Shown piece after piece: positions 35,076 to 44,042 of a stretch of 64,000 nt of DNA (position 1 is the stretch's first letter; every line of letters begins with the position of its first letter). Location: contig NZ_AKIW01000077.1 of assembly GCF_000282635.1 (NCBI RefSeq), positions 62,001 through 126,000 of the forward strand, read 5' to 3'. A model generated the notes under the pieces. It saw only the letters and a list, made by a program, of their open reading frames with translations. It did no database searches and was not told the origin of the DNA. Both the position numbers and the translations under genes were made by a program. This stretch comes from Variovorax sp. CF313. GTDB lineage: Bacteria; Pseudomonadota; Gammaproteobacteria; Burkholderiales; Burkholderiaceae_C.

Positions 35076-35139
35076 GTTTGAAGTGGGGCCCCGATGTCCA
35101 AAAATTGGTCAAGAGAATGACGCGAGGAGGTAGAACGAC

Positions 35140-37041
35140 ATGACAACCACGTCGCAAGTTGAAAGCGACGCCGGGATTCCACCGGCTAGCGCATGGGTGA
35201 GGTTTCTGCGCAGCTACGGCCCAACGTCCAACAATCTAACGATGTTTGACGAGTACGTCTCTGGCGCTCTTGGGCGGGCGAAGGTGCAACCGATCAGCTT
35301 ATCGACGCCTCTGCTTGACGCGATGATCGAGCATATCGAGTCCAAGACGCTTGGCTCGCTGGTGATCGCTGGGACGGCGGGCGATGGCAAGACCTACCAC
35401 TGTCGGGCCCTCTGGACACGAATCGGCGGTGATCCCAAGGTTTGGGCGAGCAAGGGAAATGTGAAGGAGCACCGCCTGGATGATGGCCGACTAGCGGTCT
35501 TCATCAAGGATCTTTCCGAGTTCAACGGCGAGGAGAGCGATCTCCAGTTGCAGCGGCTCGAAAAGTCAGTCCTTGGCGGGGACGACTCCGAAGTAGTGAT
35601 CCTCGCGGCCAACCATGGCCAGCTTCTCGACCGCCTGCGCGACCTGGGCAAGCGGCAGGATCGCGTCCATCCTCTCCGCAAGCCGTTGCAGGAGCGCTTT
35701 CTTCAAGCCGGCCCTGCGCCCGATCGCCTGGCCGTCTTCGACCTCAGCCGCTCCACGAGCCGCACGACCTTCGACGAAGTCGCCAAGGCCGTGGCTGGGC
35801 ACCCCGAATGGGCCAACTGCTCTGGCTGCTTTTTGAAGGCTGGCGGCAAGGTCTGCCCGATCGACGAGAACCGCCGCCGCCTTCTAGGCGAAGCCGATGG
35901 CGGGCAGCTCGCTCGCCGTCTTGGCGATCTGGTCGAGATCGCTCGCCTCAATGGCCTCCATCTCCCCGTGCGCGATCTGCTGGCCCTGTGCTCCAACATG
36001 GTCCTCGGCTACGCCGACGCCAAGGATGCCAAAGAGAACCTGATGACCTGCGCGGACGTGCCCAAGATCCAAGAAGGCGGGCACACCGGCAAGGCCAGCA
36101 TCTACGCCAACGCCTTCGGGGCGAACTTGCCCAAACGTCGGGCCTCCGACCGCCCCGTCTTCAAGGCGATGGCGAGCTTTGGCGTGGGTGAGGAGACGAC
36201 CAACGCGGCCGACGGCCTTCTGGTCTATGGCAAGGACGATGCGCGGCTGCAAACCGATTTCGCACGCCTGGTGGCGGCAGACTCGGTCTACGGCGCGACG
36301 GCGGACTTTCGTGCGGCCCAGGACGCGTACCTGGAAGGCCATGAAGGCGCCCGCTTGGACGGCGGCTCCATCGAGTTCATGGAAATGCTGGCGGACCAGC
36401 GCCGCAGGCTCTACTTCTCGCTGCCCGAATCCGAGCCCGGCTACTCCCGCTGGTCGATGACGGCCTTCCGCTTCGCGGGCGACTACCTAGACATCATCGA
36501 TTCTCTAAAGGCCAAGAAGGCCGTGAGTGACGCCACGCGCGGGCGCATCGCCCGCGGACTCAACCGGGTCATGACGGGCTTGCTTTTGGAGAACGTTGAT
36601 CGGATCTTCATCGCCAGCTCCGGCGGCTTCACGCAAAGTCGCGTGAGCGTGCTCTGCGACCACGAGACGCCCTCTCGCAGGCAAGGCGGCGTGGGCATGG
36701 CCATCAAGCTCGAAGAGGAGACCGGACGTCTTCAACTCGACGTGTCGCTCTCGCCCGGCCCCGGCAACTCGGTCGCCTTCGATCTCACGCCCATCCGGCA
36801 TGAGTTTCTCGCGCGCGTCGCCGAAGGCGCGCTGCCGGCGAGTTTCTCTAATGAGTGCCTCGAAGATCTGCTGGCCTTCAAAGCAAAGCTACTGCGCAAG
36901 GCCGAGATCGTCCGCAAGGCCGGCTTTGCCGGCGATGACGAGGTCGGCGCCGAAGCCTCAGCCCTAACGCTAAATTTCATCGACATCGAGCCGGGAGGCC
37001 GCGGGTTCGCGCGTCCTGTGACCGTGAGGGCTCCGGCATGA
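35140..37041 (+). CDS. sspF: SspF (DndF/DptF-like) P-loop ATPase of phosphorothioation-linked defence
   Basis: 633 residues. Walker A is GTAGDGKT (residues 78-85); RLAVFIKDLSE (117-127) fits Walker B, and EVVILAANHG (151-160) a sensor strand with Asn. A CysxxCys plus Cys cluster (NCSGCFLKAGGKVC, C227, C230, C239) may bind zinc, as in DptF-type ATPases. In the Dnd and Ssp systems the F-G-H proteins are the restriction side: SspFGH has been reported to damage DNA lacking phosphorothioate and to suppress phage replication. Order, sizes and overlaps (ATGA with the next gene) support the assignment. No sequence comparison was run. Confidence 0.8.
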   Translation: MTTTSQVESDAGIPPASAWVRFLRSYGPTSNNLTMFDEYVSGALGRAKVQPISLSTPLLDAMIEHIESKTLGSLVIAGTAGDGKTYHCRALWTRIGGDPKVWASKGNVKEHRLDDGRLAVFIKDLSEFNGEESDLQLQRLEKSVLGGDDSEVVILAANHGQLLDRLRDLGKRQDRVHPLRKPLQERFLQAGPAPDRLAVFDLSRSTSRTTFDEVAKAVAGHPEWANCSGCFLKAGGKVCPIDENRRRLLGEADGGQLARRLGDLVEIARLNGLHLPVRDLLALCSNMVLGYADAKDAKENLMTCADVPKIQEGGHTGKASIYANAFGANLPKRRASDRPVFKAMASFGVGEETTNAADGLLVYGKDDARLQTDFARLVAADSVYGATADFRAAQDAYLEGHEGARLDGGSIEFMEMLADQRRRLYFSLPESEPGYSRWSMTAFRFAGDYLDIIDSLKAKKAVSDATRGRIARGLNRVMTGLLLENVDRIFIASSGGFTQSRVSVLCDHETPSRRQGGVGMAIKLEEETGRLQLDVSLSPGPGNSVAFDLTPIRHEFLARVAEGALPASFSNECLEDLLAFKAKLLRKAEIVRKAGFAGDDEVGAEASALTLNFIDIEPGGRGFARPVTVRAPA

Positions 37042-38597
37042 GCGCGATCTTCAAGCGCCCCGAGATCAAGAGTGTCGACTTCTGCGTCGACGAGAACATC
37101 TGGGGCCACCGCCTCTACGATGAGCAGCTTCCGCATTTGACGGTGCTCGAATTTCTTGGCGCGCTGGGTTCTAACTTGGACAAGCCGCTGCGCCCCTACG
37201 AGGGGCTAGCCGGAGCCTTCAGGTTCCAGCCCCAACGCCAGATCCGCCTTCGCGGCCTGCTTTTCAACAACCCCTACGTTGAATCCATTTCGGAGAGCAA
37301 GCACGCCGATGAGGAGAAGTGGCGCCAGTGGTTCGAGCGCTTTGCTCAGGGCTCGACGGGCAATGGCGACGGCGTTGACGACATGGCCTACCTGCGTCAC
37401 TCGTTCGCGAGTTTCGACGACTTCGCCAGGGCCGTCGAGCTGCTGCGCTCGTCTTCCTTCGAGTCCCGTAGCAACAAGCGTTGGAGCTCCAAGTTCGTTT
37501 TCCCCTTCGGCCCCGACGCTCTCTACGAGGACTTGGAGATCGACTCCAAGGGCAAGATGAGTAACGACCGGCGCTTCTTTGCGCGGACCGGCGAACTGCT
37601 TTACATGATGCTCACGCGGGCTAAGCGCGGCGCCGAGTTGGGAGACCTGCTCGCCAAGCGCCTGTTCGACCGCGAGGCGCCGATGAACCGGCTCGCCCGC
37701 GCGATGCAAGGCGCGCCGCAGCGGGCTGAGGACTCCCGGCAGTCGGGCTATCTGCCCGAGGCCACCAACCCGCGGTTCGATCAGATCTGCGAAGACTGGC
37801 TGTCGGTCCTGGCCAAGGACATGCCGATCTACGATGCCTTGGAGCATCTGATCGCCATCTCCGGCCTCAACATGCTCCTGTATTTCCTTGAGCGGGCGAA
37901 GCGCGTGGCCGGCGACGACGACCCCGTCGAGATCGTCTGTGAGATCGTCTCCAAGGAGCGCACGAAGGTCCGCGCGCTCTCCGGTGACAGCTACTTGCTC
38001 AATCAAGGCTTGCCAGCAAAGGCGGTGCGCGCCTATGTCGAGTCGATCCGTATGGACGCTGGCTGGGCCGAGGCAGCCTCAAGCGACTTCCCAGAGGCAG
38101 AGCGCGTGAAGCTCATGCGCGAGCGCTTCCAATGGCCTTCCGCCGATGGCGGCGACGAGGAGGACTATTCGGGCGAGAGCCCGGACGCCTTGGTCGGGAA
38201 GCTCGCCGAGCTCGCCCTCGCGCGCCACGCGCAGCACATCGGCAAGATCCACGGGTCCTGGTCGCGGGCGATCGGCCTCAGTTCCCGGCGCCTCTCGCGG
38301 CGAACCCGCTATGCCCCCAATGATCGCCTCTTGAAGTCGATCGTGGTCGTCATCGTCGACGACCGCATGCAGTTCGACGAGTTCCTGGCTGAGGCCAAAA
38401 AGCGCTATGGCCTGGTCCTCGGCGACGCGGAAGGTACACGCCTGGTCGACGCGAAGCTCGTCGACCAAGAGGAGCTCAGCGAGAACCGGGACAACCTCGA
38501 AACCCGGCTCGTGGGGTTGGGCCTGGTCCGCAGGCTCTCCGACTCCTGCTCATTTGTCGAAAACCCGTTCGTATTCAAGGGAGAGGCCGCATGCTGA
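37038..38597 (+). CDS. sspG: SspG (DptG-like) component of phosphorothioation-linked defence
   Basis: 519 residues, no clear catalytic motif, largely alpha-helical. The N-terminus IKSVDFCVDENIWGHRLYDE and the segment FRFQPQRQIRLRGLLFNNPY are distinctive. DptG/SspG proteins sit between the ATPase F and the FtsK-like H proteins and are required for restriction, with unknown biochemical function. The start overlaps sspF by four bases and the end overlaps sspH by seven, a tight three-gene unit. Assignment rests mainly on context. Confidence 0.72.
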   Translation: MSAIFKRPEIKSVDFCVDENIWGHRLYDEQLPHLTVLEFLGALGSNLDKPLRPYEGLAGAFRFQPQRQIRLRGLLFNNPYVESISESKHADEEKWRQWFERFAQGSTGNGDGVDDMAYLRHSFASFDDFARAVELLRSSSFESRSNKRWSSKFVFPFGPDALYEDLEIDSKGKMSNDRRFFARTGELLYMMLTRAKRGAELGDLLAKRLFDREAPMNRLARAMQGAPQRAEDSRQSGYLPEATNPRFDQICEDWLSVLAKDMPIYDALEHLIAISGLNMLLYFLERAKRVAGDDDPVEIVCEIVSKERTKVRALSGDSYLLNQGLPAKAVRAYVESIRMDAGWAEAASSDFPEAERVKLMRERFQWPSADGGDEEDYSGESPDALVGKLAELALARHAQHIGKIHGSWSRAIGLSSRRLSRRTRYAPNDRLLKSIVVVIVDDRMQFDEFLAEAKKRYGLVLGDAEGTRLVDAKLVDQEELSENRDNLETRLVGLGLVRRLSDSCSFVENPFVFKGEAAC

Positions 38598-41500
38598 CCG
38601 ACCGCATCATCGGGCGCGTCGGCGCGGACATCCTAGCCAAGCGTATTCCCAACGCCGGCCAGCCCAGCGACTCCGCCGCACTGTTCCGGCTCGACAAGCT
38701 CTCGTCGAGTCAGATCGCGGCCGTGGCGCGGGCGATCCTCGCCAATCCGGATCTGCTCGCCCGCGTGGACCTCATGATTCCGGAGGCGTTGGTCGGCGGC
38801 CAAGGCATGCCACCCGAGATCCTGATCTCGCACAACGCCGGCTACGTCCGAAACAACGCTACGACCGCCAAGGCGGCGATCCTCACCACCAACGGCAACG
38901 AGCACAACTTGGCCGACACGCTCGGCCACGTCATGGCCATCGGCGCCAAGGAAATGCGCGGCGACGCTGAGCCGTGGGTCGATGCCGCCTTGCACGCGGG
39001 CGGTCTTTCGCCCGTGCCAGATGACCGCCTAGTGTTCCAGGCGGCCCTGGGTGGCCTGCTGGCCTCCTCCGAGCTCTCGCTCGTTCAGCTTGGTGAGTTC
39101 TGCTCCGAGATCGTCGAGGCGATGTCCACCCGCGGGCTCGCCATCCGTGACGCCGTGGGCTTCGCCATGCCCCGCGCGGGCCTGCCTCGCGACAGCGCCT
39201 TCTTCTCAAACGCCAAGAGCTTCGGGTCGCTTCACAAGCCCTGGCAGAAGGCCTTCGCCAAGCTCTTCATCCAGCGCGCGCCGCTACTGAAAAAACTTCG
39301 CCAGAACGGCCAGCCGCTCGATCCTGAGGAACTCAACGAACGCATCGAGGCCAACTCGGCGGAGATCGCCGAGACCGCGCGCCTGGCGCTCGGCGCTTTC
39401 GCCGCGGCTCCCGCGGGCGACCAGGAGGCGGCATCCGCTCTGGCCCAGTTCGAATGGGAGGCCGATGGCGTCTACTTGGCCTTCGACAAGCCCAAGGAGA
39501 AGCAACTCGGGTTGGCTGACGCGACCATCCGCTTCTTCGACCATGACTGCGACCAAGAGAACTCGCTCGACTCAGAGGGGCGCAAGCTCTTGGAGGACTT
39601 GAAGGCGCGCGAGCGCCGCTCCGAGTTCACCGAGGAGGACGAGGATTTCTTCGTCAAGCATCGTCGGCTGATCGAACAAGACGCCAAGCTCTGCGCTCGC
39701 TGGGAGAAGGCCCTCTATGGCAAGCCCATCGAGTGCAATGACTTCTTCGACGGCTTCGCTCGCGTGGTGAACAGCCTTCATGCGGGCCTGCGCGATGCCG
39801 AGGGCGAGCGCATTCTGCGTTTCACCGTGACCAAGGGCCGCAAGGAGTGGCGCGAGCGCTTCAACTACGACGCCGGCAGCTACTTCTCGGCGATGTATCG
39901 AGGCCTGAAGGAGCTCATGGGCTCTAAGGCCGATTGGAAAGTCGAGCGCCTGGGAAACGCCAGCCTGCCGGATCCCCTTTTCGACTACGAGGCCTTTTTC
40001 GCCAAGGAGAAGGAGCTTCGAAACGACAAGAAAAACAAGGTCCGGCCGAGCTCGTCGCTCTCGCGCGTTGCCTTGCAGATCAAGTTCGACGTGGCCCTGA
40101 TCCAGATCTCCAAGGGCAAGGAGATGGTACTGGCCAAGACCCAGCTCCTGTGGAGCTACAAGCCCACCTCGATCGGCCTGTCCATGGTCGCGGACATGCG
40201 CCGCCTCTTGGAGAAGGGTGCGGTCGGCTGCACGGAAGTCCCGCGTCGCCTGGTGAGCAAGAAGGGCGGGGTCCAAAACGTGTCGCTGCTCGATACCGGC
40301 ACATTGGACGCGACCTATTCGACCGACGCGGGCTCCCTGGTTCCGGCGGCCAACAAGCTCCGCAGCCTGCGCCACGAGATCAAGGGCCGGATCAAGGATC
40401 TCGCGGAAGGTGGCTATCTGACCCCGACCCAGCGCGACGAGGTCAAGGCATCCTGGGACAAGTTTGAGGAGGACTACATCAAGGCGATGGAGGACTTCGT
40501 CTCAGTCGGCCTGCATGGTGAGGCCGTCATGCGCCAGGCGGAATCTTTCGGCGCGCTGATGGCGACCCTCATGTCCCAAGCCCGCGGTGACGTGTGCCGC
40601 TCGCGCTTGACCTCCGAGATCCTCTCAGTGGGCACGGCCCGCGTGGCCGGCGACAATCCCGCGTTGATCATTCCGCCCTGGCACCCGGAGCGCATGAAGG
40701 CCCTTGCGGTGAAATCGCGCCGCGTGGCGGGATTTGCCACGCACTTGCTCTCCAGCGGCAGCATTCTCTATGGCGACCGCGAGATTTTCATGCGCGAGCT
40801 CTCCGACGAGATCGCCCACCCGTTCTATCCAGAGATCGCCGTCCTAAATCGGACCGGCGCGCCGACGCTGGTCTCCGAAAGCAGCACGATCAACGGCTAC
40901 AGCCTCTTGGAATCGCCCACGCGTGGCGCAGAGGATGCCATGACCGACGTAGATCCGGCCGCCGCCGCCAGGCAGGCGCGCGAGCTCCTGGAGCGCTATG
41001 TCGGCTTGCAGCCGCATGAGGCCTCGAACCTCAACGTCGTGCTTTACAACGCCGACGCGGCCGAGCTGCCACTGGCGACGGTGCGCGAACTCTCGTCGAT
41101 TCAGGAAGACGGGAAGCTCCAATGCAGCGTATCAGTGCGGCACTCTGACCCGGCGAAGCTTCGCAGCGTCTATGGTGAGCTGGTCAACAAGGCCGGCGAC
41201 GATCCGGACCTGCCCGTGGTCAGCGAGACCAGCGACAACTTCATCGCGAAGCTGCGCATCTCGGTTACGCCGATCTCGGCCACGCCCAGCGAGAGCGCCC
41301 AGGGCTTCAAGGCTTTTGACGTGGCCTTCCTGCATGACGTGGTTTCGCGGGCTGCGCAATCCGAATGGCTCTCGGTCCCTTGGACGAATGATCGGCCCAA
41401 CCTTGAGCATGCCCCGTCGCGCTGGTCCTATCGCAGCGTCTCTGGCGAGAACGAGCTGAAATCCACCACGTTCTTGACGTGTCCTTGGCAGACCGCGTCC

Positions 41501-43996
41501 GGCTGGGCCTATGTTTCCGCAGTGGCCGCTGTTTGCCGGCAGCTCGATGGGTTGCCCGGCGAGCGCTACCTGCCGGCCCGGCGCATCTCTTTGCAAAGCC
41601 CCGTGTTGGCCGAGATGATCAAGGACGCCCACGATCTGGCCGAATGGGTCGCCACCTACGACGAGCTGCTCGACAAGCGCCAACTCCAACACAACGACAT
41701 CACCGTCGTCCGCTACCGCCGCGGCTCTACCAATGGCCGCAATATGATCGTGAGTTCGACCTCAGAGTTGCGGTTGCTGGGCGTGCTGGTGCGCCGCCGC
41801 CTGGACGAATTGAATTTGCCGCTCGACGCGTCCGAGATCCAGGCCGCCGCCGACAAGGCCAAGCGCGATGCGCTCTCGGTCTCTGGCGACATCGTGCTGC
41901 GCGCGGCGAAGCGCGGGGTCTCTGCGGGCGAGATGATCGGCCTGGTGCTCAGCCGCCACTTGCTCGCCGAAGAGTTCAGGGCCGCCGCGGACGGGGGCCA
42001 GGTCTTGACGGCCTACTTCCTGCTCGACGACTACGCGAGCTGGCTCTCGCAGCCGGAGAGTCGCATCGCCGACATCCTCGCGCTCAATGTCGAGGAACGG
42101 GAGGAAGGCGTCCGCGTGGTCATTTCGATCGTCGAGTCGAAATACGTCGCTGCCGACGGCCTGGCCAAGGCCCGCCGGGACTCCAAGGACCAGCTTCTTG
42201 CCACTCTCGGCATGTTCCGCGAGGCGCTCTTCGGTGACCCGGGCCGGCTCGATCGCGACGTGTGGCTCGCCCGCTTGGCCGACATGCTCATCGACGCCGA
42301 CATCCCGCCGGGCATGACGGGCCTGATGGAGCGCGCGCGTTCGAAGCTTCGCGAGGGCGACGTCGAGATCTCGCTGCGCGGCTACTCGCATGTCTACGTT
42401 CACACCTCGGACGCCGGCTCGATGTCTGCCTCCGACCAGGAGCTCTTAGAGGAGTCGGACGGCGTGAAGGCTTGGCAAGAGATCTTCGACCGACCCGACC
42501 TGCGAAAGCTCGCCGAAGCCTACGCCAGAGGCGCTGGCGGGATCGACGTTCGCGCAGGCCTTGGATCTCATCAGCCCTGGCTTGAGCACGGCTTCAAGAA
42601 GCCCGCTCCGCGCGTGCCCTGGCTCTCCGCCATGGGCCAGCTCGCCAGCAGTGCGGTCGGTGTTCCGGTGGAGGAAGCTCCCGTGCTCGAGAAAGCCGCC
42701 GCTTCGGCTCTGATTAGCGGCCCGGCACAAGAGCCTGCGGCACCTGCGCAAAGCCCGGCCCAAACCGACGCCATGGTGTCGACTTCGGCGTCAAGCGCCG
42801 CGCCCGCTCCGGCCACCAACTTCGGAGCTGCGCTCTCCGAGCTGGTGGCCTCCAAGTCCGCTGGGGGCGCGCAGTCCGACGCCGAACGGGAGGAGTGGGC
42901 CCAGGAGGTCACCAAGAAGCTAAAAGCCGCGCTCAACAGCTACGGACTGCAGGCGGCCATCCTGGGTACACGCTTGACCCCCAATGGCTGCCTGGTACGT
43001 CTGGCCGGCTCCGACCGGCTTCGCGTCGAAGACATCGAGAACAAGCGCACCCAGCTTCTAACCACGCACGCGATCAACCTCGTGACAGTTCAGCCCAAGC
43101 CAGGCGAGATCGTGGTCACGGTTGCTGGCTCGAAGCGCCAGGCCGTGTCCCTCTGGGAGCTCTGGTCGCGCCGCGAGCTCAATCGCAACGTTGCCGGCAT
43201 CAACACGTCCTTCCTTCTGGGACTGCAAGAAATCAACGGTGCACTGCTGTATCTGAACCTCGGAGCGGAGTTCGGCGGGCTCTCGTCCCACGAGCCGCAT
43301 TCGCTGGTGGCTGGCTCGACCGGCAGCGGTAAGTCGGTGCTTATCCAAGCCTTGCTTCTGGACATAGCGGCGACTAACTCCAAGGATCTGGCGCAGATCA
43401 TTTTGATCGACCCGAAGATGGGCGTGGACTACGCCCCCTTGGCCGACTTGCCGCACATGCGCGACGAGATCGTCACCACCAAGGAGAAGGCCGGCGAGGT
43501 GCTCGAAACGTTGGTCCAGGAGATGGAGGACCGCTATCGCGCGTTCGCCAAGGCCAGGACGCGCGACTTGCCGACCTACAACTCCAAGGTCTCGGTCGAG
43601 GAGCGCCTGCCGATGGTCTTCCTGGTCCATGATGAGTTCGCCGACTGGATGCTCGACGACGGCTACAAGGCGGCGGTGGGTGCGGCGGTGCAGCGCCTCG
43701 GCGTGAAGGCCCGCGCAGCCGGCATCCACCTGATCTTCGCGGCCCAGCGTCCGGACAAAGACGTGATGCCGATGCAACTTCGCGAGAACCTCGGGAACCG
43801 GCTGATCTTGAAGGTCTCGAGCGAAGCGACATCCAAGATCGCGCTTGACCGCCCTGGAGCGGAGTTGCTCTTAGGCCGTGGGCATTTGGCTGCGAAGCTC
43901 AATGGTGAACAAGGCTTGGTATTCGCGCAGGCGCCATTCCTGTCGGATCAAGACATCGAAGCAGCCGTCGAGGCGATTGCGAAAACGCAAACTTGA
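38591..43996 (+). CDS. sspH: SspH (DptH-like) FtsK/HerA-type DNA translocase
   Basis: 1801 residues, the largest protein of the defence system. The C-terminal 250 residues hold an FtsK-type motor: Walker A GSTGSGKS (about 1575-1582, in HSLVAGSTGSGKSVLIQALL) and Walker B in MVFLVHDEFADWM (about 1675-1687), then HLIFAAQRPDKDVMPMQLRE with the FtsK-type Arg/Gln segment. The long N-terminal part is unrecognised; a Pro/Ala-rich linker lies around 1390-1450. This size and C-terminal motor fit DptH/SspH, expected to move along DNA as the effector of the F-G-H complex. The next gene begins 46 bases after its stop. Confidence 0.82.
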   Translation: MLTDRIIGRVGADILAKRIPNAGQPSDSAALFRLDKLSSSQIAAVARAILANPDLLARVDLMIPEALVGGQGMPPEILISHNAGYVRNNATTAKAAILTTNGNEHNLADTLGHVMAIGAKEMRGDAEPWVDAALHAGGLSPVPDDRLVFQAALGGLLASSELSLVQLGEFCSEIVEAMSTRGLAIRDAVGFAMPRAGLPRDSAFFSNAKSFGSLHKPWQKAFAKLFIQRAPLLKKLRQNGQPLDPEELNERIEANSAEIAETARLALGAFAAAPAGDQEAASALAQFEWEADGVYLAFDKPKEKQLGLADATIRFFDHDCDQENSLDSEGRKLLEDLKARERRSEFTEEDEDFFVKHRRLIEQDAKLCARWEKALYGKPIECNDFFDGFARVVNSLHAGLRDAEGERILRFTVTKGRKEWRERFNYDAGSYFSAMYRGLKELMGSKADWKVERLGNASLPDPLFDYEAFFAKEKELRNDKKNKVRPSSSLSRVALQIKFDVALIQISKGKEMVLAKTQLLWSYKPTSIGLSMVADMRRLLEKGAVGCTEVPRRLVSKKGGVQNVSLLDTGTLDATYSTDAGSLVPAANKLRSLRHEIKGRIKDLAEGGYLTPTQRDEVKASWDKFEEDYIKAMEDFVSVGLHGEAVMRQAESFGALMATLMSQARGDVCRSRLTSEILSVGTARVAGDNPALIIPPWHPERMKALAVKSRRVAGFATHLLSSGSILYGDREIFMRELSDEIAHPFYPEIAVLNRTGAPTLVSESSTINGYSLLESPTRGAEDAMTDVDPAAAARQARELLERYVGLQPHEASNLNVVLYNADAAELPLATVRELSSIQEDGKLQCSVSVRHSDPAKLRSVYGELVNKAGDDPDLPVVSETSDNFIAKLRISVTPISATPSESAQGFKAFDVAFLHDVVSRAAQSEWLSVPWTNDRPNLEHAPSRWSYRSVSGENELKSTTFLTCPWQTASGWAYVSAVAAVCRQLDGLPGERYLPARRISLQSPVLAEMIKDAHDLAEWVATYDELLDKRQLQHNDITVVRYRRGSTNGRNMIVSSTSELRLLGVLVRRRLDELNLPLDASEIQAAADKAKRDALSVSGDIVLRAAKRGVSAGEMIGLVLSRHLLAEEFRAAADGGQVLTAYFLLDDYASWLSQPESRIADILALNVEEREEGVRVVISIVESKYVAADGLAKARRDSKDQLLATLGMFREALFGDPGRLDRDVWLARLADMLIDADIPPGMTGLMERARSKLREGDVEISLRGYSHVYVHTSDAGSMSASDQELLEESDGVKAWQEIFDRPDLRKLAEAYARGAGGIDVRAGLGSHQPWLEHGFKKPAPRVPWLSAMGQLASSAVGVPVEEAPVLEKAAASALISGPAQEPAAPAQSPAQTDAMVSTSASSAAPAPATNFGAALSELVASKSAGGAQSDAEREEWAQEVTKKLKAALNSYGLQAAILGTRLTPNGCLVRLAGSDRLRVEDIENKRTQLLTTHAINLVTVQPKPGEIVVTVAGSKRQAVSLWELWSRRELNRNVAGINTSFLLGLQEINGALLYLNLGAEFGGLSSHEPHSLVAGSTGSGKSVLIQALLLDIAATNSKDLAQIILIDPKMGVDYAPLADLPHMRDEIVTTKEKAGEVLETLVQEMEDRYRAFAKARTRDLPTYNSKVSVEERLPMVFLVHDEFADWMLDDGYKAAVGAAVQRLGVKARAAGIHLIFAAQRPDKDVMPMQLRENLGNRLILKVSSEATSKIALDRPGAELLLGRGHLAAKLNGEQGLVFAQAPFLSDQDIEAAVEAIAKTQT

Positions 43997-44042
43997 AGGA
44001 AGGAAACCGGCATGCCATTCCCGACGTGCGACGAGGTAACGC